A stretch of 35,659 nucleotides of DNA from CAZBEJ01 sp964521305. Lineage in GTDB: Bacteria > Patescibacteriota > Microgenomatia > UBA1406 > GWC2-37-13. Where the stretch lies: NCBI GenBank assembly GCA_964521305.1, contig CAZFQZ010000010.1, positions 1 through 35,659 on the forward strand, given 5' to 3'. The translations under genes and the position numbers were made by a program. The notes beneath the pieces were generated by a model. The model ran no database searches, was not told the origin of the DNA, and worked only from the letters and a program-made list of their open reading frames with translations. Numbering within the stretch: the stretch's first letter is position 1; each line of letters starts with the position of its first letter. Shown one piece after another: positions 7,718 to 15,470 of the stretch.

Positions 7718-8350
7718 ATGGAAATAGTCAAGAAAAAAATGGAGGAGATGAGCGTACCGGTGATTACTATTTCCCGCGAAGCGGGATCCGGAGGAAGACC
7801 GATCGCCATCGCGATCGCCAAAAAGCTCGGTAATCCATGGAAAGTCTACAATAAAGAGATCATTGACGAAATGGCAAAAAATTCATCCCTGGAAAAAGAT
7901 CTGATAAAAGAAGTGGATGAAAAACGATTTTCGCTCATTGAGGAATTTATAGCAGATATTTTTGGGGATCATTACTTCAATTTTGAAACGTATCACCGCA
8001 ATCTGATACGGGTAGTTACTACCATAGGAATGAGAGGGAATGCGATCATCATAGGTCACGGAGCCAATTTTCTCCTTCCTCTTGCTCTGAAAATACGGAT
8101 AGTGTGCAGTACCGGGCAACGGATTAAATGGCTTATGAAATATGACGATCTCACGGAAACCGGTGCGAGGAAACGCATAGCAAAATCAGATGAAGACAGA
8201 AAAGAATTTATGGAGTCCCTATTCAACCGTGATCCCAAAGATCCGAAAAATTATGATATGGTTATCCAGACGGGTGAGCATATGAGTATTGAACATGCGG
8301 CGGATATCATTGCTTTCGAAGCCCATGAGAGATTCAAGCTGGTTTCGTAA
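7718..8350 (+). CDS. Cytidylate kinase-like family protein
   Basis: A P-loop kinase-like protein of about 210 residues, resembling the cytidylate-kinase-like Pfam family. The N-terminal strand and modified P-loop read ITISREAGSGGRPIAIAIAKKLG. Later come an IIIGHGANFLL strand and an arginine-rich lid region (TGARKRIAKSDEDRKEF). Members are thought to be nucleotide kinases, but most are uncharacterised and substrates vary. The open frame extends to a GTG at 7655 and ATGs at 7667 and 7718; 7718 best fits the domain start, with 7748 an alternative. The 3' end overlaps the convergent P-type ATPase gene by 17 bp. Confidence 0.78.
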   Translation: MEIVKKKMEEMSVPVITISREAGSGGRPIAIAIAKKLGNPWKVYNKEIIDEMAKNSSLEKDLIKEVDEKRFSLIEEFIADIFGDHYFNFETYHRNLIRVVTTIGMRGNAIIIGHGANFLLPLALKIRIVCSTGQRIKWLMKYDDLTETGARKRIAKSDEDRKEFMESLFNRDPKDPKNYDMVIQTGEHMSIEHAADIIAFEAHERFKLVS

Positions 8351-10718
8351 TAATTGGGTTTTTATTCGCGGTAATTTTATTGAATATTTCCTTGACGACC
8401 TCCGTTATCTGCATCCAGCCGAACGCCCATATCCAGACAAACACTACCCAGAATAATGAAATTTTCGATGGCATGAGCCAGCCAGTTAGAGCCAGGAATG
8501 TTGCTATTCCTTGTGTGGCCGCTGTGGCAATGATGACTTCCTTGCTCGGCAGGAATCTGAACCATTTTTCTTTCGTGTGTGCCACGTAAATCAACATATG
8601 TCCGGATACGGTCAGTTTCAGGAAATAGATGGTGCGTACGATGTCCCAATTAATATGTAGCCAGTAGATAAGAATTATATACAAAACCATACTATTGAAA
8701 ATACCGGCCGTTCCGTACAAAATGCTGAGAATGGTTCGCCTGTTCACGTTGATCTTTGACGGTTTTCTCGGTATTTGTACATGGTCGAATGCCAGAGATA
8801 TGATCGGAATGTCGTTCAAGAGTGCGATCAGAATCAGCTGGAGCGGGGTGAGAGGATATACTCCTGCCATGACGCCGATAAAAAGCGTGGTAATGATTAA
8901 CCGGAAGCTTTCGGAGATACGGTACAGGGAATAGGAATATAACCGCATGAATATTTTCCGGCTTTCGATAATCGCATCCTTGATGACGGAAATCCCGTTG
9001 GATAGGAGCACAATATCCGCCGTGGACTTAAGGATATCGACAGAATTCTTGACCGCAATGCCGACATTTGCCTCTTTGATCGCCGGCAGATCGTTAACGC
9101 CGTCGCCGGTGACCGCGACGACGAATTGGATGCGCGCGGTTTTCACGAATTGGTATTTGTGATCCGGCAGGATTTCCGCGAAAGCGCTGATGTCGGAAAA
9201 CACCGACGGGTCAAGATGTTTAAGGTCCATCTTATCGAGTTCTTCTTTGGAAATTACTTTTATGTCATTAAATCCGAGTTTTCCGACGATTTCGCGGGCG
9301 ATAACGTGGTTATCGCCGGTAAGCATGACAACGTGTATACCGTTTTCTTTCATGAAATCGATCACGTCTTTAGCATCAGTTCTCAGCGTATCAGATAAGC
9401 CCATCATACCGATCAACGTCATGTTGGATAGTTGTTCCGAATCTTTACGGATTGCGATGGCAAGGCTCCGGTATCCTTTGTTGGCGAATTCCTGCACGTC
9501 GTTTTCATATGATCGTTTCCCGGTCTCGTCCAGGTTGCATAAAGACGCGATTCGTTGCGGCGCGCCGATCGCGATCGCGATCGTTTGACCTTTGTGTTTG
9601 ATAATCGCGGTCGCCATCTTACTTGACGAGTCCGCCGGGGTATAATCAAGGACTTGGGATTCGTCTTCGATAACTTTTTCAGCTTTTGATTTTTCCAGAA
9701 TCGCCGCGTTGATCGGGTCGTTCTCGTTGATTTTTCCGGCAAACTGTGCATAGAAAAGAACATCGATCGGGCTATACGAATTGTATTTTTTGATGAAGTG
9801 GACCGTGATATGATTTTCGGTAAGCGTTCCGGTTTTGTCGCTCAACAATAAATTAACATTAGCCAGATCTTCGAGTGCGGATATTCGTCTGACGATTACT
9901 TCCTTGGCAGCCAAGGCGATCACGCCGAACTCAATAATCAGCGTCATAACGGTCGGAAGACTGATTGGAATGCCGGCGATAATCAAACTCAACCCTAACG
10001 TCATCAGTTCGAGAAGTGGCGCGTGTTTCAGACCGAGGACCGCTATCAGTATGATGACTGCGACAAAACTGATCGTAGACAACAACCGTGATATGCGTAT
10101 GACGTCCTGCTCGAGAATACTTTTGCCGCGGTTTCGGTCAACCGACAATAACGTTTTCCCGAAATACGTATGTACTCCGGTTCCGGTGACAGCCGCTTTG
10201 ACAATACCGGTGGACAGATACGATCCGGAATATAACGGATCCCCGGCGTTTTTTTCCTTGGGAAGGGATTCGCCGGTCAGAGCCGCTTCATTGACCGTGA
10301 TGTTTTTTCCTTCCAGAACTTTGCAGTCGGCTGGAATGATTTGGCCGGTTGCGATTGTAATCATGTCATTTTTCACCAGATATCGTGCATCGATCATTTT
10401 CCAGGTATTGTCTCGGAAAACTTTGATCTGCAAAGCAAGGTGTTGATTCAGTTTTTTGATCGTGGAATCCGCTTTGAATTCTTGCCAGAACGTAATAAAA
10501 ACATTCAGGATAAGAAGTACGAGGATGAAACTTCCGTCAAACAGTTTGTGATCGAAGAATGAAAGAATGGCAGCGAGCATGAGCATAAGCGAGATCGGGG
10601 AAAGCGCCAGACGAAGAAGCTTCTTCATCTCCTGATTCTTCGGTTCCGGTATCTCATTCAAGCCTTCTGTTTTCGCGCGTTCTTCCGCTTGTTGTGTCGT
10701 CAGTCCTGGCGGTTCCAT
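8334..10718 (-). CDS. Plasma-membrane-type proton-pumping P-type ATPase (class IIIA)
   Basis: A 794-residue P-type ATPase. The actuator domain has ALTGESLPKEK, and the phosphorylation site DKTGTLTEN has its aspartate at residue 294. The hinge motifs are MLTGDNHVIA and VTGDGVNDLPAIKEANVGIAV. Length and the segment just before the phosphorylation site (ISALEDLANVNLLLSDKTGT) match H+-exporting ATPases, not metal or K+ pumps. The nucleotide-binding KGAP motif reads IGAPQ, so the usual lysine is replaced. It would expel protons at the cost of ATP and build membrane potential. A -10-like TATACT lies at 10730-10735, eleven bases before the start. The ion is inferred from the family. Confidence 0.9.
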   Translation of the reverse strand: MEPPGLTTQQAEERAKTEGLNEIPEPKNQEMKKLLRLALSPISLMLMLAAILSFFDHKLFDGSFILVLLILNVFITFWQEFKADSTIKKLNQHLALQIKVFRDNTWKMIDARYLVKNDMITIATGQIIPADCKVLEGKNITVNEAALTGESLPKEKNAGDPLYSGSYLSTGIVKAAVTGTGVHTYFGKTLLSVDRNRGKSILEQDVIRISRLLSTISFVAVIILIAVLGLKHAPLLELMTLGLSLIIAGIPISLPTVMTLIIEFGVIALAAKEVIVRRISALEDLANVNLLLSDKTGTLTENHITVHFIKKYNSYSPIDVLFYAQFAGKINENDPINAAILEKSKAEKVIEDESQVLDYTPADSSSKMATAIIKHKGQTIAIAIGAPQRIASLCNLDETGKRSYENDVQEFANKGYRSLAIAIRKDSEQLSNMTLIGMMGLSDTLRTDAKDVIDFMKENGIHVVMLTGDNHVIAREIVGKLGFNDIKVISKEELDKMDLKHLDPSVFSDISAFAEILPDHKYQFVKTARIQFVVAVTGDGVNDLPAIKEANVGIAVKNSVDILKSTADIVLLSNGISVIKDAIIESRKIFMRLYSYSLYRISESFRLIITTLFIGVMAGVYPLTPLQLILIALLNDIPIISLAFDHVQIPRKPSKINVNRRTILSILYGTAGIFNSMVLYIILIYWLHINWDIVRTIYFLKLTVSGHMLIYVAHTKEKWFRFLPSKEVIIATAATQGIATFLALTGWLMPSKISLFWVVFVWIWAFGWMQITEVVKEIFNKITANKNPIITKPA

Positions 10719-10762
10719 AATATAAATCCAGTATAAGAAAAAAATACAACGATCTCAATTGA

Positions 10763-10768
10763 TATAAT
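10763..10768 (+). promoter_or_regulatory. -10 box of the small P-loop kinase gene (leaderless)
   Basis: TATAAT ends exactly six bases before the ATG at 10775. The -35 region is weak. The divergent ATPase promoter lies within the same roughly 55-bp gap. Confidence 0.6.
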
Positions 10769-10774
10769 TTACAC

Positions 10775-11266
10775 ATGCGATTACTGATTGTGTTCGGTTT
10801 ACCCGGTTCGGGAAAAACATACGTGAGCGGGGTCATCGCTAAATCACTCGGCTATCATTTATATGAAGGGGATGATGATATGCCTAAAGACATGGATGAA
10901 ACAATCAAAAAACGCCTGGTTGTAACGGAAGATATGAGGAATAGATTTTTTAAAAACATGCTGCAGTCCGTCCGGCAGCTCGTGAAGATACATGAAAAAA
11001 TGATCGTTTCGCAAACATTCATAAAAGAACGTCATAGAAAGAAAATACTGGATCAATTTCCCAAAGCGCATTTCATACTCGTTAAAACACGGGATGATAT
11101 ACGGGAAAAGAGACTTGAGAATAGAAAAGAATATCCTTTAGAACGAAAACAGGCGCGAGTCATGTGCGAGAATTTTGATAAACCAGAAATCCCTTATGAC
11201 GCCATCAATAATGATGAGGATGGTGAAGAAAATATCCGTGAACAAATGAAGATGTTCCTTACGTAG
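10775..11266 (+). CDS. Small P-loop kinase (AAA_33/gluconokinase-like)
   Basis: A 163-residue single-domain nucleotide-binding protein. The Walker A motif GLPGSGKT occupies residues 8-15, straight after the first strand. A Walker-B-like strand (MIVSQTFI) follows, and an arginine-rich lid (IREKRLENRKEYPLERKQ) near residues 110-130. The layout fits small-molecule kinases such as gluconokinase or shikimate kinase, but no substrate-specific motif is recognisable. It is divergent from the P-type ATPase gene and overlaps the convergent coaBC end by eight bases. The start is supported by a -10 box six bases upstream. Confidence 0.75.
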   Translation: MRLLIVFGLPGSGKTYVSGVIAKSLGYHLYEGDDDMPKDMDETIKKRLVVTEDMRNRFFKNMLQSVRQLVKIHEKMIVSQTFIKERHRKKILDQFPKAHFILVKTRDDIREKRLENRKEYPLERKQARVMCENFDKPEIPYDAINNDEDGEENIREQMKMFLT

Positions 11267-12464
11267 TCACGGATACGATTTTTTTTGCTATCTCTTGTTT
11301 GGGCGCGGGTCCGAAATGCATATTCATCCCATCCGGTGATACGACAAAAACTTCATTCATGTCCGATTCGAAACCACGGTCATTTCCGCTTATGTCGTTT
11401 GCTACGATTGCATCTGCATGCGTTTGTTGTAATTTTTGCCGTGCAACGCGGATAAGCTCTTTTTCAGGGAGGCCGTATTCTGCTTTGAATGCGATCAGTT
11501 CGGTTTTCGGATTGAGTTTCTTGATCTGGTCGATGATCTTGACGGTCGGCTGCAAGATCAATGTAACGGGTTTATCGCTTTTAATTTTTCCACGAAAACG
11601 ATCTGATACTGAAAAATCCGAAACTGCAGCAGTATGAAAGAAAACGTCGCATTTTTTGACATATCGCTTGACCAATGCAAATAAATCTGCGGCGCTGATA
11701 AAGGTTTGTTCAGTCATGATATAGCGCGGTTGCACGGCGTTTTTTGAGCGCAAAAAAATCACTTCGGCGCCGCGCAGATAACATTCCTCGGCAATTGCCG
11801 CTCCCATTTTTCCCGAACCCCTGTTGGTTATATACCGCACGTCATCGATTTTTTCCATGGTGCCGCCGGCGGTTACGATTATTGTTTTTCCTTTGAGCGA
11901 CTGCGAGCGGTCCAGCTGGTTCATGATTTCCTGTTTTATATCCTTGATTTCCGCGAGACGCCCCATTCCTTCATAGCCGCAGGCGAGCATGCCGGAAACA
12001 GGCATGACAAAATCAAACCCGCGTTTTTTCAGAATCGTAATATTTTCCTGCACCGCCGGATTATCCCACATGTGTACGTTCATGGATGGGCAGACGATTA
12101 TCGGCGCAGTAACGGCAAGAGCGGTTGTCGTCAGGAAATCATCGGCAATGCCGTTGGCGAGTTTCGCGATTGTATTCGCGGTTGCAGGCGCGATGACAAA
12201 CACGTCTGTCCTGTCCGCGACTTTAATATGATTGACTGCGCGAGATTCCAGAACTTTTTTATAGTCGAACCCTTTTTCGAAAAGATCCGTATACACTTCA
12301 TGGTTGGATGTTTTCTTGAATTCTTCTTGAGAAACCATCTCGGCTGCGTGTTTGGTCATTATGACAATAACTTCAATTCTTTCTTTGCGCAACTGTTTGA
12401 CCAGATCAAGGGTTCTGTATGCGGCAATGCCGCTGGTGACCCCGAGTACGACCGTTTTTTTCAT
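11259..12464 (-). CDS. coaBC: Bifunctional CoaBC (PPC decarboxylase / phosphopantothenate-cysteine ligase)
   Basis: A 401-residue protein with both enzymes of coenzyme A synthesis. The N-terminal flavoprotein CoaC shows GVTSGIAAYRTLDL, the catalytic-histidine region AVNHIKVAD, the PSMNVHMW motif and the active-site cysteine in LACGYEGMGR. The C-terminal CoaB ligase starts near residue 190 with IIVTAGGTMEKIDDVRYITN and contains the lysine-rich stretch KIKSDKP. It ligates cysteine to 4'-phosphopantothenate using CTP and then decarboxylates the product. Domain order and length are normal. A TACAAT -10 lies at 12476-12481, eleven bases before the ATG, so the leader is very short. No other CoA genes are nearby. 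Confidence 0.95.
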   Translation of the reverse strand: MKKTVVLGVTSGIAAYRTLDLVKQLRKERIEVIVIMTKHAAEMVSQEEFKKTSNHEVYTDLFEKGFDYKKVLESRAVNHIKVADRTDVFVIAPATANTIAKLANGIADDFLTTTALAVTAPIIVCPSMNVHMWDNPAVQENITILKKRGFDFVMPVSGMLACGYEGMGRLAEIKDIKQEIMNQLDRSQSLKGKTIIVTAGGTMEKIDDVRYITNRGSGKMGAAIAEECYLRGAEVIFLRSKNAVQPRYIMTEQTFISAADLFALVKRYVKKCDVFFHTAAVSDFSVSDRFRGKIKSDKPVTLILQPTVKIIDQIKKLNPKTELIAFKAEYGLPEKELIRVARQKLQQTHADAIVANDISGNDRGFESDMNEVFVVSPDGMNMHFGPAPKQEIAKKIVSVTT

Positions 12465-12557
12465 AGCGATGCATTATTGTATCAAATATTCATTTTTTAC
12501 CTCTCGTAATTTATCAGGAAAACGGCTCCCAAGGCGGGTCCGAACCTAAACGAAAAA

Positions 12558-12785
12558 GTGAACTATTCGTGCAAACCATGGTCTGCGGACTCAACAATGT
12601 TCGCTTTGCCCGGCGGTATAACCTTTACCTCATACAAGGTTCCGACCATGGCACCGACCGGCGCGATGATGAAGGAAACGGTTACGCTCGGCGCAGAGTC
12701 ACAGGCACAGGAATGTTCGGCTTGTGCAAGTCTTCCGGCAGGAGAAGCCCAGAATGCGTGTAAAACACAGTTTAATTGTCCGTAA
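12558..12785 (+). CDS. Small cysteine-rich hypothetical protein
   Basis: A 75-codon ORF starting with GTG, or about 62 codons from the ATG at 12597. The C-terminal part ECSACASLPAGEAQNACK plus a final NCP holds four cysteines, and the middle (ALPGGITFTSYKVPTMAP) reads like protein, not shadow sequence. No family is recognised. It fills the gap between coaBC and the SDR gene. There is no good -10 box at the usual spacing and no Shine-Dalgarno. An overlapping frame at 12569-12763 is also open but looks random. Existence is uncertain; it may be the tail of a decayed gene. Confidence 0.35.
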   Translation: MNYSCKPWSADSTMFALPGGITFTSYKVPTMAPTGAMMKETVTLGAESQAQECSACASLPAGEAQNACKTQFNCP

Positions 12786-12787
12786 AA

Positions 12788-13516
12788 TCACCGGTTATTC
12801 ATCCATTCGTGGGCGACTATCTCAGATTTTCCTGTTTTTATGGTTTCGAGAATGAGTTTTGCCACATATTCCGGCGGATCACCGGCAGGTAAATTGCGGC
12901 CGTCATCATCTTCACGTTCTTGTCTGCGTTCGGTCTTGATCGTGTTCTTCTCGAAGTCCGTTGCTGTGATATACGGATATATGACGCTGACATTGATATG
13001 ATCATCTCTGAGTTCTTCCCGTGCGGTCAGACTGATACCGACCAATGCGCGCTTCATGGATGAGTAACCGGCCATGCCGGGAAGCGCCATCAATGCGGTG
13101 CCCGAACTGATGCTGATGATTGATCCTTCTTTCTGTTTCCGCATGATGGGAATAACCTGCTGCATGGCAATGACCGGACCGACGACGTTGAGATGAAAAA
13201 TATACTCGTATGTTCTGATATCCATGTCTTCGACCGTCGAATCATATCCCTGACCCGCATTATTCACCAGGATGTCGATCCTTCCGTAATGGTCATACGC
13301 CTTTCTGACCATTTCCCTGATATCCTTTTCGTTGGTCATGTCGACGTGAATCACAAATGCGTCATGATCCAACTGCCGGGCAAGAGACTGGAGTTTTTCC
13401 GTGGAGCGTGCCGCAATGGCAATCTTCGCGCCTTTTTGACTGAGTAATTTTGCCGTAGCCCTGCCGATTCCCGAAGAAGCGCCCGTGACAATCGCCACCT
13501 TGTTTTTGATTTCCAT
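12788..13516 (-). CDS. Short-chain dehydrogenase/reductase (SDR)
   Basis: A 242-residue classical SDR. It has the nucleotide-binding TGASSGIGRATAKLL near the N-terminus, the NNAG structural motif (LVNNAGQGYDS), and the catalytic serine and YxxxK (SISSGTALMALPGMAG then YSSMK). The arginine that follows the glycine motif (AARSTEK) suggests NADP(H) preference. Such enzymes oxidise or reduce alcohols, ketones or sugars; the substrate cannot be told here. The frame is open up to 13561, but the ATG at 13516 starts right at the Rossmann strand (MEIKNKVAIVTGA) and is preferred. Confidence 0.9.
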   Translation of the reverse strand: MEIKNKVAIVTGASSGIGRATAKLLSQKGAKIAIAARSTEKLQSLARQLDHDAFVIHVDMTNEKDIREMVRKAYDHYGRIDILVNNAGQGYDSTVEDMDIRTYEYIFHLNVVGPVIAMQQVIPIMRKQKEGSIISISSGTALMALPGMAGYSSMKRALVGISLTAREELRDDHINVSVIYPYITATDFEKNTIKTERRQEREDDDGRNLPAGDPPEYVAKLILETIKTGKSEIVAHEWMNNR

Positions 13517-13640
13517 ACGAATATAAGAGAACGGATAACAACTAATGTATATACTAATCATTTTACCTCGTCAAACTGAATACGGCCTGAAGAAAAAACA
13601 CTTGAAAACGAAATAATTCTGGATTAATATATGCACATAT

Positions 13641-13946
13641 ATGATGCGTGGACCTTTCTTAAATAACTGGGGTTGGATTGCCGGAGCGAACACGCTCCCA
13701 TTCGGAGGATTTTGGTGGCCGCTCTTCATTCTTATAGTCATCGCGGAGATCGTTTTGAAAGGTGTTTCTCTTTACCGCTCTGCTCGCAACGGACAGAAAT
13801 ACTGGTTCATCGCGCTTCTCATAATTAATACCTTAGGTATCTTACCGCTTATTTACCTCATCTGGTTTGCGGATAGGAAAGCAAAAGCTCCTGCAAAACC
13901 CCAGCCGGCTCCTTCACGATCCAGAAGGGGAAGAAGGAAAAAATAG
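13641..13946 (+). CDS. DUF5652-like small membrane protein
   Basis: A 101-residue protein with two hydrophobic segments (about residues 24-43 and 54-73). They are separated by the basic loop YRSARNGQKYWF, and a positively charged Pro/Ala/Arg tail ends in RRGRRKK. The pattern 'LKG..L..SAR.GQK.WF.ALL.INTLGILP' matches the DUF5652 family, which is common in CPR genomes. Function is unknown. The tail is probably cytoplasmic and could bind nucleic acid or anionic lipid. A second ATG lies at 13644. Confidence 0.75.
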   Translation: MMRGPFLNNWGWIAGANTLPFGGFWWPLFILIVIAEIVLKGVSLYRSARNGQKYWFIALLIINTLGILPLIYLIWFADRKAKAPAKPQPAPSRSRRGRRKK

Positions 13947-13990
13947 TCGTTACTATCTTCATATTTCTTACTTTTGTCGTTTATAATCCG

Positions 13991-14019
13991 TGGACAATCT
14001 GTTAGTTACGCTCTATTTT
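13991..14019 (+). promoter_or_regulatory. Promoter of the truncated NYN gene
   Basis: TGGACA (13991-13996) and TATTTT (14014-14019) are 17 bp apart. The -10 ends seven bases before the ATG at 14027, so the transcript would be leaderless. Confidence 0.5.
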
Positions 14020-14026
14020 TATTAGG

Positions 14027-14245
14027 ATGACCAAAAAACCGATTATTTATGCCTTTATTGACAGTCAGAATTTAAATCTTGGAGTAAGAAGTCAAGGTTG
14101 GACATTGGATTTTGCCAAATTCAGAGTATATTTAGGAGAAAAATATCAGGTTTTAGAAGCATTTCTGTTCATAGGATTTATTCCTATAGATGCTGAATTA
14201 GTTTTATACGCAATGATCCGGTATAAACAGTATAGACTATCTTAA
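14027..14245 (+). pseudogene. Truncated NYN-domain (PIN-like) RNase gene
   Basis: The 72-residue product matches the beginning of an NYN/DUF88 nuclease domain. IIYAFIDSQNLNLGVRSQGW carries the first catalytic aspartate and the conserved asparagine, followed by DFAKFRVYLGEKY and a FLFIGFIP segment. The usual domain is more than twice as long. The later acidic residues (a second D-x-D region) are absent, so nuclease activity is not expected. The frame ends five bases before the 30-bp palindrome that marks the left edge of the fic-hsd operon. This suggests that insertion or deletion there removed the 3' part. The remainder was not found on the far side of the island. Confidence 0.65.
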
Positions 14246-14249
14246 AAAT

Positions 14250-14279
14250 AAGTCCATTTTAATCAATTAAAATGGACTT
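14250..14279. promoter_or_regulatory. Perfect 30-bp palindrome, candidate operator of the fic-hsd operon
   Basis: Two 14-base arms (AAGTCCATTTTAAT and its exact complement) are separated by only CA. The right arm runs into the -35 box of the fic promoter (TTGACA at 14278-14283), so a protein bound here would block polymerase. The two-base spacer and the lack of a T-run argue against a terminator. The winged-helix end of the Fic protein is an obvious candidate ligand, but this is inference. Confidence 0.65.
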
Positions 14280-14306
14280 GACAAAATAACAAATCTGTGT
14301 TACACT
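14278..14306 (+). promoter_or_regulatory. Consensus promoter of the fic-hsdMSR operon
   Basis: TTGACA (14278-14283) and TACACT (14301-14306) are separated by 17 bp, the clearest sigma-70-type promoter in the window. The expected transcription start is about three bases before the ATG at 14316, so the message is essentially leaderless. Confidence 0.8.
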
Positions 14307-14315
14307 TTCTCTACA

Positions 14316-15470
14316 ATGTTTATCGCAGGCAAATATCAATCACTGGGAACTCACAAAGCTTTCATACCGGAGAGCGTCAATAAGAATATTGAATTTAAAG
14401 ATCCCCATATTCCTTTGCTTTTATCCGATGCAATGCGTTATTTAGGCGAACTCAATGCATATTCTCAATTAGTGCCTGATATCGATTTCTTCATAAAAAT
14501 GCACGTTATTAAAGAAGCTACCATTTCAAGTCGTATTGAAGGAACAAGAACAAATATTGAAGAAGCAGTTAAAGATAGAGAAGAAATAAGTATTGAAAGA
14601 CGTGACGATTGGGAAGAAGTACAAAATTACATCAAAGCAATAAATCATGCGGTTGATCGGCTGAAAACATTACTGCTATCAATGCGTTTAGTAAACGAAG
14701 TCCATAAGATTTTATTGTCGAATGTTAGAGGTTACTCCAAAACCCCAGGCGAGATTCGAAGAAGTCAAAATTGGGTTAGCGGCAGCGGTTTGGATATTAA
14801 CACAGCTGCGTTTGTTCCGCCTCCTCCCGCTATAGTTGAAGATTTGTTGTCTGACCTACAGAAATATTGGCACAATGAAAATCTTATCGTTCCTGAATTG
14901 GCAAGAATCGCAATTACCCATTATCAATTTGAGACGATCCATCCATATCTTGATGGCAATGGGAGAATTGGTCGTCTTCTTATTACTTTACAACTTGTTC
15001 ATTCGAAAATCTTAAACCGACCTTCACTTTACTTTTCCGATTATCTAGAAAATAATCGAGCTTCGTATTTTGATGCATTGGATAGAGTGAGAAGGTCACA
15101 TGATATAGAACAATGGGTCCGTTTTTTCTTTTCCGGAGTAGCAGAAACGGCTAGAGATGCCAAAGAAACACTAAGTAAAGTAGTCAAACTCCGTTCGGAA
15201 TATATCGAAACGATCGAAAAAGGCATCGGTATACGTAGACAGAAAAATGCCAAAGATCTTTTGCCGCATCTTTTTGCCAAACCGGTGATAAATGTCTCGG
15301 AAATTGAGAAAATTCTAGGTGTCGTTACCCAGACGGCTAATGATTTGGTTAAGGATATGACTAGGATAGGAATGCTTTCGGAAATCACCGGCAAACAAAA
15401 AAACCGTATTTTCGTTCTTAAAGAATATTTAAAGTTATTTGTTGATCATAAAAGGAGGGAAAATGGCTAA
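14316..15470 (+). CDS. Fic-family protein with C-terminal winged helix
   Basis: A 384-residue protein. The N-terminal Fic_N region holds the inhibitory motif SSRIEGT (residues 71-77, Ser and Glu in the (S/T)xxxE(G/N) pattern), so this is a class II, self-inhibited Fic protein. The catalytic loop HPYLDGNGRIGR spans residues 209-220 with all key residues present. The last 90 or so residues look like a winged helix (VINVSEIEKILGVVTQTAN). Fic enzymes usually transfer AMP from ATP to target proteins. The gene is first in an operon with hsdM, hsdS and hsdR and overlaps hsdM by eight bases. It may regulate the operon or guard the restriction system; its target is unknown. Confidence 0.92.
   Translation: MFIAGKYQSLGTHKAFIPESVNKNIEFKDPHIPLLLSDAMRYLGELNAYSQLVPDIDFFIKMHVIKEATISSRIEGTRTNIEEAVKDREEISIERRDDWEEVQNYIKAINHAVDRLKTLLLSMRLVNEVHKILLSNVRGYSKTPGEIRRSQNWVSGSGLDINTAAFVPPPPAIVEDLLSDLQKYWHNENLIVPELARIAITHYQFETIHPYLDGNGRIGRLLITLQLVHSKILNRPSLYFSDYLENNRASYFDALDRVRRSHDIEQWVRFFFSGVAETARDAKETLSKVVKLRSEYIETIEKGIGIRRQKNAKDLLPHLFAKPVINVSEIEKILGVVTQTANDLVKDMTRIGMLSEITGKQKNRIFVLKEYLKLFVDHKRRENG

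Noticed and set aside
14250..14279. Rho-independent terminator for the NYN fragment
   Set aside because: The spacer is only two bases, the stem is AT-rich and no T-run follows; overlap with a consensus -35 favours an operator.
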